64,000 nucleotides of DNA from Blastococcus sp. VKM Ac-2987 (GCF_026967805.1 NZ_JAPVBG010000003.1:310001-374000), one strand, 5' to 3'; numbered from the stretch's first letter, positions 49,316-61,697 are shown. The notes: generated by a model from the letters alone, not told the origin. Made by a program: numbers and translations.

Positions 49316-50920
49316 TCAGCAGTTCAGGGCGGTGAGCACCTGGCCGATGCCCGCCGCCCGGTCGGTGAGGTGCAGGTGCAGCAGCGGCCGCTCCCGGTCG
49401 GCGAGCGCCTTGCGGTCGCCCGCCGCCTGGGCGGCCTGCAGGGTGCCGAACGTGTACGTCTGCTCGGGCACCGGGAGGTCCTCGCCCACCGCGCCGGTCA
49501 CCTGCAGGAAGGCGCCGACCTGCGGGCCGCCCTTGTGGTACTGGCCGGTGGAGTGCAGGAAGCGCGGCCCCCACCCGAACGTCACCGCGTGCTCGGTCCG
49601 CCGGGCGAGCGCGAGCCGCAGGTCGGCGGTGCGTGCGTCGCCGAGCCGGTCGAGGTACGCCATGACGGCCAGGTAGCCGCGGGGCGGGATCGACGCCAGG
49701 AGTGCGTCCAGCGCCAGGGAGAGCCCGTCGTGGGACGAGAGGTCCACCCCGTCGAGGACCGTCGCGTTGCCCCGGATCTCGACCGCACCGATCGTCGCCA
49801 CCGGCTGCTCGTCCGGCAGCCCGGCGGAGAGGATCGCCGAGGTGTTCTCCTTGCTCTCGGTCACGTTGGGCTGGTCGAAGGGATTGATCCCCAGCACCCG
49901 CCCGGCGACGGCGGTGGCGTACTCCCACCCCAGGAACTGGGCACCGAGCGGGCCGGTCACGCAGATGGACGGCCGGTGCGCGGGCGCCTGACCACCCACG
50001 AGGGCGAACAGCACGTCGGGGGCGTCGGCCCCCGGCGCCTCCGGCGACTCCAGCACCAGCGGCAGGATGCCGCGGCCCTCCTTGCCGGTGGACTCGGCGA
50101 TCAGCTGCTCGGCCCAGTCGCCGAAACCCTGGATCGGCGTCTCGCCGGCGTCGGCGAGGGCCAGCTTGTCCCGGCCGGTGCGGAAGCCCGCGCCCAGGGC
50201 GATGCCCAGCTCCATGGCGGCGTTGCCCGGATCGGCGAGCCGCTCGGCGAGCGTCTCGGCGTCGTCGACCAGGGCGGCCACGTCGGCCCCGGCCAGCGCG
50301 GAGGGCACCAGGCCGAAAGCGGACAGGGCGCTGTACCGGCCGCCGACGGTCGGGTCGGCCAGGAACACCGCGCGGGCGCCCATGGCCGCGGCCGTGTCGG
50401 CCAGGGGCGAGCCGGGGTCGGTGACGACGACGAACCGCGCGCCGATCCGGCCCTCGTCCAGGCCCGCCCGGGCGAAGGCGGCGACGAAGGCCCGGCGCTG
50501 GCTCTCGGTCTCCACGGTGCCGCCGGACTTGGAGCTGACCACCACGACGGTCCGCTCCAGGTCGGTCATGGCCGCCAGGAGCTGCCCCGGATCGGTGGTG
50601 TCGAGCACGACCAGGGGCACGCCGGCCGTGCGGCAGATGACCTCGGGCGCGAGCGAGGAGCCACCCATGCCGCAGAGCACGATCCGGTCCAGCCCCTCGG
50701 CGACCAGCTGGGCGCGGAGCTCGGCGAGCTGGGCGACCAGCGACCGCGACGTGGCCGGCAGGTCCAGCCAGCCCAGCCGGACCGCGGCCTCGCTCTCGGC
50801 GTCGGGACCCCACAGCGTGGCGTCCTTGCGGACGAGCCGCGCGGCGACGTCGTCCTGCTGGAGCTGGCCCCGTACCGGCTCCGGGACCTCCAGGCCGGTG
50901 GAGCTGAAGCCCAAGGTCAC
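49316..50920 (-). CDS. pgi: Glucose-6-phosphate isomerase
   Basis: 534 aa from a GTG at 50920 in a 4-nt overlap with tal; the open frame is longer upstream but lies across tal. Sugar-phosphate-binding segments [11 protein letters not shown] and [10 protein letters not shown] are visible, as is [12 protein letters not shown]. The catalytic glutamate and histidine segments follow in the C-terminal half. It interconverts glucose-6-phosphate and fructose-6-phosphate. The tal-pgi coupling places it with the non-oxidative pentose phosphate genes. Confidence 0.95.
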   Translation of the reverse strand: MTLGFSSTGLEVPEPVRGQLQQDDVAARLVRKDATLWGPDAESEAAVRLGWLDLPATSRSLVAQLAELRAQLVAEGLDRIVLCGMGGSSLAPEVICRTAGVPLVVLDTTDPGQLLAAMTDLERTVVVVSSKSGGTVETESQRRAFVAAFARAGLDEGRIGARFVVVTDPGSPLADTAAAMGARAVFLADPTVGGRYSALSAFGLVPSALAGADVAALVDDAETLAERLADPGNAAMELGIALGAGFRTGRDKLALADAGETPIQGFGDWAEQLIAESTGKEGRGILPLVLESPEAPGADAPDVLFALVGGQAPAHRPSICVTGPLGAQFLGWEYATAVAGRVLGINPFDQPNVTESKENTSAILSAGLPDEQPVATIGAVEIRGNATVLDGVDLSSHDGLSLALDALLASIPPRGYLAVMAYLDRLGDARTADLRLALARRTEHAVTFGWGPRFLHSTGQYHKGGPQVGAFLQVTGAVGEDLPVPEQTYTFGTLQAAQAAGDRKALADRERPLLHLHLTDRAAGIGQVLTALNC

Positions 50921-52017
50921 GCCTTGTCCTCCAGCTCGGTGCGCACCGACTCGGTCAGCTCGTCCCAGGAGTCGACGAACTTCTGCACGCCCTCGGTCTC
51001 GAGGACGCGGAACACGTCGTCGAGGTCGACGCCGGCGTCGCGCACCGACTGCATGACGGCGGCCGCCTCGTCGTAGGACTTCTGCACCGGCGTCCCGGGG
51101 CTGCCGTGGTCGGCGTAGGCCATCATCGTCTTCTCCGGCATGGTGTTGACCGTGCCCGGCGCGATGAGCTCGCTGATGTACATCGTGTCGGAGTAGGCGG
51201 GGTCCTTCACCCCGGTCGAGGCCCACAGCGGCCGCTGCCGCGCCGCGCCCTGCGCCTCCAGGGCCTGCCAGCGGTCGGAGGAGAAGACCTCCTCGTAGGC
51301 CTGGTAGGCCAGCTGGGCGTTGGCCACGCCCGCCTTCCCCTTCAGCGACGCGTCGGCGCCGGCCGCGTCGAGGCGCTTGTCGATCTCGCTGTCCACCCGG
51401 GAGACGAAGAACGAGGCCACCGACGCGATGCCCTCGAGCGAGCCGCCCTCGGCCACCCGCTTCTCCAGACCCGCGAGGTAGGCCTCCATGACGGCGCGGT
51501 AGCGCTCGAGGCTGAAGATCAGGGTGACGTTGACGCTGATGCCGTTGGCGATCGTCTCGGTGATCGCCGGCAGGCCGGCCTCGGTGGCCGGGATCTTGAT
51601 GTAGAGGTTGGGGCGGTCGACCAGCCACCACAGGTGCGCGGCCTCCGCGGCCGTGGCGTCGGTGTCGTTGGCCAGGCCGGGCGCCACCTCCAGGGAGACC
51701 CGCCCGTCACCGGGCTGGCGCTCGGCCACCGGCCGCAGCAGGTCGCAGGCGTCGCGGACGTCGGCGGCGGTGATCGTGCGCAGCGCCTCCTCCACGCTCA
51801 CCCGGCGGGTCGCCATCGCGTGCAGCTGGTCGTCGTAGGACTTCGAGCCGCTGATCGCCGCGGCGAAGATGCTCGGGTTGGTGGTGACGCCGACGACGGA
51901 GTGCTCGTCGACCAGGGACTGGAGGTTGCCGCTGCGGATGCGGTCGCGCGAGAGGTCGTCGAGCCAGACGGCGACCCCCGCGGACGACAGCTCGGCCAGG
52001 TTCTCGTTCTGTGCCAT
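50917..52017 (-). CDS. tal: Transaldolase
   Basis: 366 aa from the ATG at 52017; the frame is open further across tkt but the family starts here ([10 protein letters not shown]). It carries three-carbon units between sugar phosphates. The Schiff-base lysine is K141 in [18 protein letters not shown] (43-51) and the later [14 protein letters not shown] are conserved. It is of the long actinobacterial type that is sometimes fused to pgi; here the two are separate genes with a 4-nt overlap. Confidence 0.95.
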   Translation of the reverse strand: MAQNENLAELSSAGVAVWLDDLSRDRIRSGNLQSLVDEHSVVGVTTNPSIFAAAISGSKSYDDQLHAMATRRVSVEEALRTITAADVRDACDLLRPVAERQPGDGRVSLEVAPGLANDTDATAAEAAHLWWLVDRPNLYIKIPATEAGLPAITETIANGISVNVTLIFSLERYRAVMEAYLAGLEKRVAEGGSLEGIASVASFFVSRVDSEIDKRLDAAGADASLKGKAGVANAQLAYQAYEEVFSSDRWQALEAQGAARQRPLWASTGVKDPAYSDTMYISELIAPGTVNTMPEKTMMAYADHGSPGTPVQKSYDEAAAVMQSVRDAGVDLDDVFRVLETEGVQKFVDSWDELTESVRTELEDKA

Positions 52018-52061
52018 GACGGATGCCTTTCGGGCTGGAGGGATGGTCGGCAGCGCTCGGC

Positions 52062-54275
<2,214 letters not shown>

Positions 54276-54550
54276 CTGGTGGGTTCTCCCTCGAGTAGGC
54301 CTGACGTCGTGCCCGGGCCGGCGGCCGGCCGCCGACGGGCCGGTCCAGGGGCACGGGCGTGACGACGTCGTCCGTCCGCCCCTACCCGCTGCACCCCCGG
54401 CAGCAACGTGATCAACCCTAGTCATCGCAGGTCATGCCGTGCGGCTGCCGGGAAACGGCCCGGGGCTACAGTGGGGGCGTTCCGCCCCCCGGTTCGAAGG
54501 GATCCCGTGGTGCCCTGCTGCCCGCGCGCGACCGCGCACGAGGGCACCCG

Positions 54551-55483
54551 GTGACGGCGCTGTCCGAGCGCCCCGCCGCCTCCGCTGCTCGTCTCACCAC
54601 CCGCCTGCGTGCCCGGGTCGGTGCCTACGTCGGCCTCACCAAGCCGCGCATCATCGAGCTGCTGCTCATCACCACCCTCCCGGCGATGATCGTGGCGGCG
54701 CGCGGGTGGCCCTCCTGGGGGCTGCTGGCCGCCACGATGGTCGGCGGCACGCTCGCCGCCGGTGCGGCCAACGTCTTCAACTGCTGGTACGACCGCGACA
54801 TCGACCGGCTGATGCGCCGGACCGAGCGCCGGGCCCTGGTGACCGGCGAGGTCAGCGCGCGGAACGCCTTCACGTTCGGCGTCGTCCTGACGGTGCTCGC
54901 CATCGGCCTCCTGGCGCTCACGACGACCCCGCTGGCCGCCGCCCTCGCCGCGGGGGCGATCTTCTACTACGCAGTCATCTACACGGCGGTGCTCAAGCGG
55001 CGCACCCGGCACAGCACCCTGTTCGGCGGGGTGCCCGGGGCCGCGCCGGTGCTCATCGGCTGGGCCGCCGTCACCGGCTCGCTCGCCTGGCCGGCGTGGA
55101 TCTTCTTCGGCGTCGTCTTCTGCTGGCAGCTGCCGCACTTCTGGGCGCTGGCCATGCGCTTCCGCGAGGACTACGCGCGCGCCGACGTCCCGATGCTGCC
55201 GGTCGTCGCCTCCGAGCTGTCCGTGGGCCGGCAGACCGTCGTCTGGACCTGGCTCACGGTGGCGGTCTCCCTGCTGCTCGCCCCGCTCGGCGGCGAGTAC
55301 GGCATCGGCTGGGCGTACACGGTGCCGGCCGCGGCCCTCGGCGCGTGGTTCCTGGTCGAGGCGCACCGGCTGCTCGCCCGCATCCAGCGCGGGGCCGAGA
55401 CCCGGCCGATGCAGCTGTTCCACGTCTCGATCTCCTACATGGCGCTGCTGTCGGTCGCGATCATCGTCGACGTCTTCGTCTGA
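54551..55483 (+). CDS. ctaB: Protoheme IX farnesyltransferase (heme O synthase)
   Basis: 310 aa from the GTG at 54551, after GAGGG; an in-frame ATG at 54434 would add 39 unsupported residues. It has seven to nine TM helices. The prenyl-diphosphate-binding motif NCWYDRDIDRLMRRT (two aspartates) and the loop YTAVLKRRTRHST are characteristic of the UbiA/CtaB family. It farnesylates heme B to heme O for cytochrome oxidase. The partner heme A synthase is encoded convergently 360 bp away. Confidence 0.95.
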   Translation: MTALSERPAASAARLTTRLRARVGAYVGLTKPRIIELLLITTLPAMIVAARGWPSWGLLAATMVGGTLAAGAANVFNCWYDRDIDRLMRRTERRALVTGEVSARNAFTFGVVLTVLAIGLLALTTTPLAAALAAGAIFYYAVIYTAVLKRRTRHSTLFGGVPGAAPVLIGWAAVTGSLAWPAWIFFGVVFCWQLPHFWALAMRFREDYARADVPMLPVVASELSVGRQTVVWTWLTVAVSLLLAPLGGEYGIGWAYTVPAAALGAWFLVEAHRLLARIQRGAETRPMQLFHVSISYMALLSVAIIVDVFV

Positions 55484-55493
55484 GCGGCACGCC

Positions 55494-55823
55494 GTGCGGC
55501 GGGAGCTCCCCGGCGGGGACTGGGACGCCCTCGGGATGGGCACGCTGGCCGGCCCGGACGGCCGGACCTACCGGCGCCGCGCGACCCGCCTGACCCGCCA
55601 CGAGGTCGAGCCGCTGGTCGAGTCCGGCTGCCCGGTGGCGACGTACCTGCCCGGTGGCCGCGTCGTCTGGCACGACGAGGACGACGCCTGGCCGGCGTGG
55701 GCCGACGCCCGCACGGCGCTCACCACCGGCGACGCGCCGGGGGCGGGTGGGCAGTCGGTCACCGCGAGCCGCTGGGCGTCGCCCGCCGGGGCGGTCGCCG
55801 TCGTGCTCGCCTGGCGGGGCTGA
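55494..55823 (+). CDS. Small protein of unknown function downstream of ctaB
   Basis: 109 aa from a GTG 10 bp behind ctaB, so likely cotranscribed. It is soluble, with no signal or TM segment. Features are an N-terminal RRELPGGDWDALG, a region rich in Arg (YRRRATRLTRHE) and aromatic-acidic WHDEDDAWPAW near the middle. I do not recognise a family. Coding potential is supported by its tight spacing on both sides (20 bp to the convergent ctaA end). Confidence 0.6.
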   Translation: MRRELPGGDWDALGMGTLAGPDGRTYRRRATRLTRHEVEPLVESGCPVATYLPGGRVVWHDEDDAWPAWADARTALTTGDAPGAGGQSVTASRWASPAGAVAVVLAWRG

Positions 55824-55843
55824 CCGCCCGCGCCGGGTCCGGG

Positions 55844-56770
55844 TCAGCCGGCGGCGACGGCCGGCTCGGCGGGGGTGGCCAGCGGCAGCTCGGACGCCGG
55901 CCCGCGGACCGACCACACCAGGCGGGCGGTGAACGCAGCGATCAGCACGGCGCCCAGCATGTGCAGCAGCACCAGCAGGACCGGGAGACCGGTGAAGTAC
56001 TGCACGTAGCCGACGACGCCCTGCGCCAGCTGCACGACCAGCAGGTCGCGCGCGGCCCGGCGGACCCGGCCGGGGGAGTCGGTCGCGTAGACGGCGACCA
56101 GCAGCGCCACGGTGAGCCCGACGAGCAGGAAGACGGCGTCGGCGTGCAGGTGGCTGACGAGCTCGGGGTCCAGCCCGGTGCGCCCGGCCTCGAGATCGCC
56201 GCTGTGCGGGCCGCTGCCGGTGACCACGGTGCCCATGACGAGCACCAGCGCGGTGACCGCGGCGATCGCGCCGACGAGCAGGCGGAACGGCCGGGCCAGC
56301 AGCGGTTCCCCGACCCCGGGCTCGCGCGACCGCAGCCACAGCACGGTGGTCAGCGCGACCAGGGCCATGGAGACGAGGAAGTGCGCGGCGACGGTCCACG
56401 GGTTCAGGCCGGTGAGGACGGTGACGCCCCCGAGCGCGCCCTGCGCGGGGATCCCGAGGAATGCGGCCACGGCCAGGGGGCGCAGGTCGCGGCGTGGGGA
56501 GCGCACCACCACGACGACGAGCGCGACGGCCAGGACGGCGAGGACGAAGGTCAGCAGCCGGTTGCCGAACTCGACCACGCCGTGGATGCCCATCTCCGGC
56601 GTCGTCACGAAGCTCTCGGTGGTGCACCGGGGCCAGGTCGGGCAGCCGAGGCCGGATCCGGTCAGGCGGACGACGCCCCCGGTCAGCACGATCGCCCCGT
56701 TGGCCACCACGTTGGCGAAGGCGACCCGCGAGATGGTCGTCGCGGAGAAGGAAGCGGGCAGGACCGGCAC
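55844..56770 (-). CDS. ctaA: Heme A synthase (COX15/CtaA family)
   Basis: 308 aa from a GTG at 56770. It has eight TM helices. The N-terminal TGSGLGCPTWPRC holds the cysteine pair of the first extracytoplasmic loop found in CtaA. Membrane histidines occur in TVAAHFLVSM, VSHLHADAVF and VLLHMLGAVL; the first heme-ligand position reads EFGNRLL, lacking a histidine there. It oxidises the heme O methyl group to give heme A. TAGCAT lies 6 nt before the start, so the mRNA may be leaderless. Confidence 0.93.
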   Translation of the reverse strand: MPVLPASFSATTISRVAFANVVANGAIVLTGGVVRLTGSGLGCPTWPRCTTESFVTTPEMGIHGVVEFGNRLLTFVLAVLAVALVVVVVRSPRRDLRPLAVAAFLGIPAQGALGGVTVLTGLNPWTVAAHFLVSMALVALTTVLWLRSREPGVGEPLLARPFRLLVGAIAAVTALVLVMGTVVTGSGPHSGDLEAGRTGLDPELVSHLHADAVFLLVGLTVALLVAVYATDSPGRVRRAARDLLVVQLAQGVVGYVQYFTGLPVLLVLLHMLGAVLIAAFTARLVWSVRGPASELPLATPAEPAVAAG

Positions 56771-56776
56771 GCCACG

Positions 56777-56782
56777 ATGCTA
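56777..56782 (-). promoter_or_regulatory. Putative -10 element of ctaA
   Basis: TAGCAT on the minus strand, 6 nt before the GTG; the same hexamer as in front of the PP-loop gene. Confidence 0.5.
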
Positions 56783-56846
56783 GGCGGTCGCGCGGGCAGA
56801 TCCGGCGCGCGCGGCAACCCGGTGGGGGGCGCGACCGCGCCGGGGC

Positions 56847-56862
56847 GGTGAGCCTGGTCACG
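56847..56862. promoter_or_regulatory. Crp-like palindrome between ctaA and sufR
   Basis: GGTGA-N6-TCACG: the GTGA/TCAC core is perfect, 8 of 10 positions overall. Its centre is about 43 bp upstream of the start expected from the sufR -10 element, a usual activator position, and about 84 bp from the ctaA start. Confidence 0.45.
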
Positions 56863-56885
56863 ACGGGTCCGCAGGCGGCCGTTCT

Positions 56886-56891
56886 TAGGAT
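56886..56891 (+). promoter_or_regulatory. Putative -10 element of the suf operon
   Basis: TAGGAT, 42 bp before the sufR GTG. Downstream of it, ACAC-TC-GTGT (56923-56932) is a short inverted repeat right before the start codon that could be a SufR operator. Confidence 0.4.
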
Positions 56892-56933
56892 GACCTTGCT
56901 TGCAGGGTGCCCGAAATAGGACACACTCGTGTT

Positions 56934-57800
56934 GTGGAATCCATCGCGGCGCACCCCCGGCCGTCGGCGACCGCCGACGACGGGCGCACCCGCGACCGCG
57001 TCTCCGCCCTCCTCCTCGAGCACGGCCCGCAGACCGCCACCGAGCTCGCCGGGCGGCTGGGCATCTCCCCGGCCGCCGTCCGCCGGCACCTCGACGCCCT
57101 GCTGGCCACCGGCCGGGTCGAGGAGCGGGCGGCAGGCCACGGCGGTACCGGGGCGCACCGCGGCCGCGGCCGCCCGGCCCGTCACTTCCACCTCACCGAC
57201 GCCGGCCGCTCGGCCTTCCCGCACGCCTACGACGACCTGGCGCTGACCGCCCTGCGGTACGTCGCCGCCGCCGGCGGGCCCGACGCGGTCCGGGCCGTCG
57301 CCGAGCAGCAGCTCGCCGGTCTCGAGCGGCGCGCCTCCTCGGCCGTGGAGGAGGCGGTCCGCGCCCGCTCCGGGCAGCCGGTCGACCGCGCGCAGGCCCT
57401 CGCCGGCGCTCTCACCGCCGAGGGCTACGCTGCCACGGCCTCGGCGCTCTCCGGCGGCGGGCAGCTGTGCCAGCACCACTGCCCGGTCGCGCACGTCGCG
57501 GCGGAGTTCCCCCAGCTGTGCGAGGCGGAGACCGCGGTGATCGGCCGGCTCGTGGGCACCCACGTGCAGCGGCTGGCCACCATCGCCCACGGCGACGGGA
57601 TCTGCACCACCCACATCCCGGGACCGCTGGTGCCCGGGAACCGTCCCGGCGGCAGCCGGGACTCCACCCGCGCGGGGAACAGAACAGCCCCCGCGCGCCC
57701 TGTACCCGGTGAGCGAGGAGCGTCCCGGCCCGGCCGGGCACGCACCGCACCGTCCAGCACCACCACCCCCACGAACGACCGGGAGAGGACGCCCGCATGA
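56934..57800 (+). CDS. sufR: SufR, iron-sulfur-sensing repressor of the suf operon
   Basis: 288 aa from the GTG at 56934 (an in-frame GTG at 56907 is possible). The N-terminal winged helix-turn-helix spans about 20-90 ([20 protein letters not shown]). The C-terminal cluster-binding cysteines are C179 and C183 (GQLCQHHC), C196 (PQLCEAE) and C224 (GDGICTTH). In relatives loss of the cluster releases the repressor from the suf promoter. After residue 235 comes a 50-residue, Arg/Thr/Pro-rich low-complexity tail not typical of SufR. It ends in an ATGA overlap with sufB. Confidence 0.9.
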   Translation: MESIAAHPRPSATADDGRTRDRVSALLLEHGPQTATELAGRLGISPAAVRRHLDALLATGRVEERAAGHGGTGAHRGRGRPARHFHLTDAGRSAFPHAYDDLALTALRYVAAAGGPDAVRAVAEQQLAGLERRASSAVEEAVRARSGQPVDRAQALAGALTAEGYAATASALSGGGQLCQHHCPVAHVAAEFPQLCEAETAVIGRLVGTHVQRLATIAHGDGICTTHIPGPLVPGNRPGGSRDSTRAGNRTAPARPVPGERGASRPGRARTAPSSTTTPTNDRERTPA

Positions 57801-59236
57801 CCAGCACCCAGCAGCCGGTGGCCACGCCGCTGACGCAGGACGAGCAGATCGACCAGCTCGGCCGGTACGAGTACGGCTGGGCGGACGCCGACGTCGCCGG
57901 TGCCTCGGCCCGCCGCGGTGTCGACGAGGACGTCGTCCGCGACATCTCCGCCCGCAAGAGCGAGCCCGAGTGGATGCTCGAGCGCCGCCTCAAGGCCCTC
58001 AAGCTGTTCGGCCGCAAGCCGATGCCCGACTGGGGCTCGGACCTCTCCGGCATCGACTTCCAGAACATCAAGTACTTCGTGCGCTCCACCGAGGCCCAGG
58101 CCGCCTCGTGGGAGGACCTGCCCGACGACATCAAGAACACCTACGACCGGCTCGGCATCCCCGAGGCCGAGAAGCAGCGCCTGGTGTCCGGTGTCGCCGC
58201 GCAGTACGAGTCCGAGGTCGTCTACCACCAGATCCAGAAGGAGCTGGAGGACCAGGGCGTGCTCTTCCTGGACACCGACTCCGCGCTCAAGGAGCACCCG
58301 GAGATCTTCCAGGAGTACTTCGGCTCGGTGATCCCCTCCGGCGACAACAAGTTCGCCGCGCTGAACACCGCCGTCTGGTCGGGTGGCTCGTTCATCTACG
58401 TGCCGCCGGGCGTGCACGTCGAGATCCCGCTGCAGGCCTACTTCCGGATCAACACCGAGAACATGGGCCAGTTCGAGCGGACGCTGATCATCGTCGACGA
58501 GGGCGCCTACGTGCACTACGTCGAGGGCTGCACCGCGCCGATCTACAAGAGCGACTCGCTGCACTCCGCGGTCGTCGAGATCATCGTCAAGAAGAACGCG
58601 CGCTGCCGGTACACGACCATCCAGAACTGGTCGAACAACGTCTACAACCTGGTCACCAAGCGGGCCGTGGCCCACGAGGGCGCGACCATGGAGTGGGTCG
58701 ACGGCAACCTCGGCTCCAAGGTGACGATGAAGTACCCGGCGGTCTGGATGACCGGCGAGCACGCCAAGGGCGAGGTGCTCTCGATCGCGTTCGCCGGCGA
58801 GGGCCAGCACCAGGACGCCGGCGCCAAGATGGTGCACGCCGCTCCGCACACCTCCTCGACGATCGTGTCGAAGTCGGTGGCCCGCGGCGGTGGCCGCACC
58901 TCCTACCGCGGCCTGGTCCAGGTCGACGAGGGCGCCTACGGCTCGAAGTCGACGGTGAAGTGCGACGCGCTCCTGGTCGACACGATCAGCCGCTCGGACA
59001 CCTACCCCTACGTCGACGTCCGCGAGGACGACGTCTCCATGGGGCACGAGGCGACCGTCTCCCGCGTCAGCGAGGACCAGCTCTTCTACCTGATGAGCCG
59101 TGGCCTCTCCGAGGACGAGGCCATGGCCATGGTGGTGCGCGGGTTCGTCGAGCCGATCGCCCGCGAGCTGCCCATGGAGTACGCCCTCGAGCTGAACCGG
59201 CTCATCGAACTGCAGATGGAAGGTGCCGTCGGCTGA
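57797..59236 (+). CDS. sufB: Fe-S cluster assembly protein SufB
   Basis: 479 aa. Scaffold subunit of the SufBC2D complex. Conserved SufB segments are [31 protein letters not shown], and [14 protein letters not shown], with a C-terminal [19 protein letters not shown]. The right-handed parallel beta-helix carries the residues that hold the nascent cluster. GGGAGAGGAC lies about 7 nt upstream of its ATG inside the sufR tail. It shares one base with sufD (TGATG). Confidence 0.97.
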   Translation: MTSTQQPVATPLTQDEQIDQLGRYEYGWADADVAGASARRGVDEDVVRDISARKSEPEWMLERRLKALKLFGRKPMPDWGSDLSGIDFQNIKYFVRSTEAQAASWEDLPDDIKNTYDRLGIPEAEKQRLVSGVAAQYESEVVYHQIQKELEDQGVLFLDTDSALKEHPEIFQEYFGSVIPSGDNKFAALNTAVWSGGSFIYVPPGVHVEIPLQAYFRINTENMGQFERTLIIVDEGAYVHYVEGCTAPIYKSDSLHSAVVEIIVKKNARCRYTTIQNWSNNVYNLVTKRAVAHEGATMEWVDGNLGSKVTMKYPAVWMTGEHAKGEVLSIAFAGEGQHQDAGAKMVHAAPHTSSTIVSKSVARGGGRTSYRGLVQVDEGAYGSKSTVKCDALLVDTISRSDTYPYVDVREDDVSMGHEATVSRVSEDQLFYLMSRGLSEDEAMAMVVRGFVEPIARELPMEYALELNRLIELQMEGAVG

Positions 59237-60552
59237 TGTCGACCGAGAACACCAGCACGACCGACCTCACCACCCAGCCGGCGACCCTCGCCTCGGAGCT
59301 CTTCGCCCCGGGCGTGGGCGCGCAGGCCGGGCCCCCGACGACACCGGCGTCCGACACCGGCACCGCCGGTGACGTGCAGCCCGGTGCGCACTCGCACGGT
59401 GGTCCGACGCCGACCGGCTCGCCCGCGGAGCGGTTCACCTCCACCGACCCGGACGCCTTCGGCGTGCCCACCGGGCGCGAGGAGACGTGGCGCTTCACGC
59501 CGATGAAGCGGGTGCGCGCTCTGCTCGACGGTGCGCCGTCGGACGCCTCCCTGACCTGGACCAGCGACCTGCCCGAGGGCGTCGAGCTGACCAGCGTCGA
59601 GGCCGGCGACCCGCTGCTCAAGGAGCTGCCGGAGCCGGTGGACCGGCTGGCGGCCCTCGCCCGGCAGCGTAGCGGCGGCGCCGCCGTCGTCCGCGTGCCC
59701 GCCGAGGCGCAGCTGGACCGCCCGGTCACCCTCGGCCTGGCCGGCACCGGCGCGGACGAGGTCGTCTGGGGCCAGCTGGTCGTCCAGGTCGGCGCGTTCG
59801 CCAAGGCGACCGTCGTGCTGGACCACACCGGCCTGGCCCGGTACGCCGGGGGCGTCACCGTGCTCGTCGGCGACAGCGCGCAGGTGACCCTGGTGTCCGT
59901 GCAGGACTGGGCGCCGGGTGCGGTCCACGGCGGGCAGTACGACGCCGTCGTCGGCCGGGACGCGACCTTCAAGCAGGTCGTGGTGACCCTCGGCGGCGAC
60001 CTGGTCCGCCTGGTCAGCAACGTGCAGTACGCCGGTCCCGGCGGCTCCGCGGAGCTCTTCGGCGTCTACTTCGCCGACGAGACCCAGCACCAGGAGCACC
60101 GGCTCTGGGTCGACCACGCGGTGCCCAACTGCACCAGCAACGTGCTCTACAAGGGCGCGCTGCAGGGCGAGGACGCCCGCACGGTCTGGATCGGCGACGT
60201 CCGCATCCGCCCGGCGGCCACCGGCACCGAGACCTACGAGCTGAACCGGAACCTGGTGCTCACCGACGGCGCCCGCGCCGACTCGGTGCCCAATCTGGAG
60301 ATCGAGACCGGCGAGATCGTCGGCGCCGGCCACGCCAGCGCCACCGGCCGGTTCGACGACGAGCAGCTGTTCTACCTCTGCTCGCGCGGCATCGACGCCG
60401 AGACCGCCCGCCGGCTGGTGGTGCGCGGCTTCTTCGCCGACGTCGTCCAGCACATCGGCGTGGACGAGCTGCAGGACCGGCTGATGGGCTCCATCGACAC
60501 CCGTCTCGGTGCGCTGCCCGGCCTCGACGAGCAGCCGGTCGAGGTGGCCTGA
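59236..60552 (+). CDS. sufD: Fe-S cluster assembly protein SufD
   Basis: 438 aa from the ATG that overlaps the sufB stop. About 75 low-complexity residues (Thr/Ala/Gly, with HSHGG) precede the family core, which begins at GREETWRFTPM. The beta-helix core ends in TGRFDDEQLFYLCSRGID, as in other SufD proteins. SufD pairs with SufB on the SufC dimer and helps iron entry. Immediately followed by the Rieske gene (2-bp gap). Confidence 0.95.
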   Translation: MSTENTSTTDLTTQPATLASELFAPGVGAQAGPPTTPASDTGTAGDVQPGAHSHGGPTPTGSPAERFTSTDPDAFGVPTGREETWRFTPMKRVRALLDGAPSDASLTWTSDLPEGVELTSVEAGDPLLKELPEPVDRLAALARQRSGGAAVVRVPAEAQLDRPVTLGLAGTGADEVVWGQLVVQVGAFAKATVVLDHTGLARYAGGVTVLVGDSAQVTLVSVQDWAPGAVHGGQYDAVVGRDATFKQVVVTLGGDLVRLVSNVQYAGPGGSAELFGVYFADETQHQEHRLWVDHAVPNCTSNVLYKGALQGEDARTVWIGDVRIRPAATGTETYELNRNLVLTDGARADSVPNLEIETGEIVGAGHASATGRFDDEQLFYLCSRGIDAETARRLVVRGFFADVVQHIGVDELQDRLMGSIDTRLGALPGLDEQPVEVA

Positions 60553-60554
60553 CC

Positions 60555-60908
60555 ATGGCTTTCGAGCGGGTCTGCGCCCTCTCCGACATCAAGGAGATGG
60601 GCTCGCTGCGGGTCGAGCTGCCCGACATCGACATCGCGGTCGTCCGGTTCGAGGGCGCCGTCTACGCGCTCGAGGACCGGTGTTCGCACGCCGACGTGCC
60701 CCTGACCGACGGCGACGTCGAGACCTTCGACGGTGCGCCGACCATCGAGTGCTTCCTGCACGGGTCGTGCTTCGACCTGCGCACCGGCGAACCCACCAAC
60801 CTGCCGGCCACCGAGCCGGTGTCCGTCTACCCCGTGCGCGTGGAAGGGGAGGACGTGCTCGTCGACACCGAAGCCGACGGCCGCCTGCCCCTCCCGTCCG
60901 GCAACTGA
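60555..60908 (+). CDS. Rieske-type ferredoxin in the suf operon
   Basis: 117 aa. A single Rieske domain with the [2Fe-2S] ligands C43 and H45 (RCSHAD) and C66 and H69 (CFLHGS). It is annotated in relatives as a non-heme iron oxygenase ferredoxin subunit, but no oxygenase is present. Its place between sufD and sufC is a usual actinobacterial arrangement and suggests electron supply to cluster assembly, or a convenient client protein (inference). Confidence 0.92.
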   Translation: MAFERVCALSDIKEMGSLRVELPDIDIAVVRFEGAVYALEDRCSHADVPLTDGDVETFDGAPTIECFLHGSCFDLRTGEPTNLPATEPVSVYPVRVEGEDVLVDTEADGRLPLPSGN

Positions 60909-60923
60909 GGAGCGAGAAGAGAA

Positions 60924-61697
60924 GTGTCCGTTCTGGAGATCCGCGACCTGCACGTCACGGTCGGCGAGGGTGACGACACCAAGGAGATCCTCCGCGGCGT
61001 CGACCTCACCGTCCGTTCCGGCGAGACCCACGCGATCATGGGGCCCAACGGGTCGGGCAAGTCCACCCTGGCCTACTCGATCGCCGGCCACCCCAAGTAC
61101 ACGATCACCGGGGGCACCGTCACCCTCGACGGCGAGGACGTCCTCGCGATGAGCGTCGACGAGCGCGCCCGCGCCGGCCTCTTCCTCGCCATGCAGTACC
61201 CGGTCGAGGTGCCCGGCGTCTCGGTGTCGAACTTCCTGCGCACCGCCGCCACCGCCATCAAGGGCGAGGCGCCCAAGCTCCGCACCTGGGTCAAGGACGT
61301 CAAGACCGAGATGGCCGGCCTGGAGATGGACTCGGCGTTCGCCGAGCGCAACGTCAACGAGGGCTTCTCCGGCGGTGAGAAGAAGCGCCACGAGATCCTG
61401 CAGATGCGGCTGCTCAAGCCGGCCATCGCGATCCTCGACGAGACCGACTCCGGCCTCGACGTCGACGCCCTGCGCGTGGTGTCCGAGGGTGTGAACCGCA
61501 GCCGCGAGGACGGCGACGTCGGCGTGCTGCTGATCACGCACTACACCCGGATCCTGAAGTACATCAAGCCCGATTTCGTGCACGTGTTCGTCGCCGGCAA
61601 GGTCGTCGACGAGGGCGGACCGGAGCTGGCGGCCAAGCTCGAGGACGAGGGCTACGCGTCCTACGTCAAAGCGTCCGCGGAGGTCAGCACGTCATGA
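60924..61697 (+). CDS. sufC: Fe-S cluster assembly ATPase SufC
   Basis: 257 aa from the GTG at 60924, with GAGGAGCGAGAAG upstream. ABC-type ATPase with Walker A MGPNGSGKST, the SufC-specific signature FSGGEKKRHEILQM, Walker B IAILDETDSGLD, and the H-loop LLITHYTR. It drives conformational change in SufBC2D. It is soluble and is not a transporter. It overlaps sufS by 4 nt (ATGA). Confidence 0.97.
   Translation: MSVLEIRDLHVTVGEGDDTKEILRGVDLTVRSGETHAIMGPNGSGKSTLAYSIAGHPKYTITGGTVTLDGEDVLAMSVDERARAGLFLAMQYPVEVPGVSVSNFLRTAATAIKGEAPKLRTWVKDVKTEMAGLEMDSAFAERNVNEGFSGGEKKRHEILQMRLLKPAIAILDETDSGLDVDALRVVSEGVNRSREDGDVGVLLITHYTRILKYIKPDFVHVFVAGKVVDEGGPELAAKLEDEGYASYVKASAEVSTS

Noticed and set aside
47189-51076. 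1295-aa plus-strand open frame across opcA, zwf and pgi
   Set aside because: It lies antisense to three well-supported genes and shows only codon-bias artefact composition.
56885-56903. DtxR/IdeR-like iron box before sufR
   Set aside because: TTAGGATGACCTTGCTTGC matches only about half of the 19-bp consensus, and the matching part is simply the TAGGAT -10 element.
57711-57722. GAGCGAGGAGCG shared with the 83-bp repeat (44768 and 44851) as a dispersed repeat
   Set aside because: Only 12-15 bp are shared, and the same string is similar to ribosome-site sequence near 42092; it can arise by chance in this composition.
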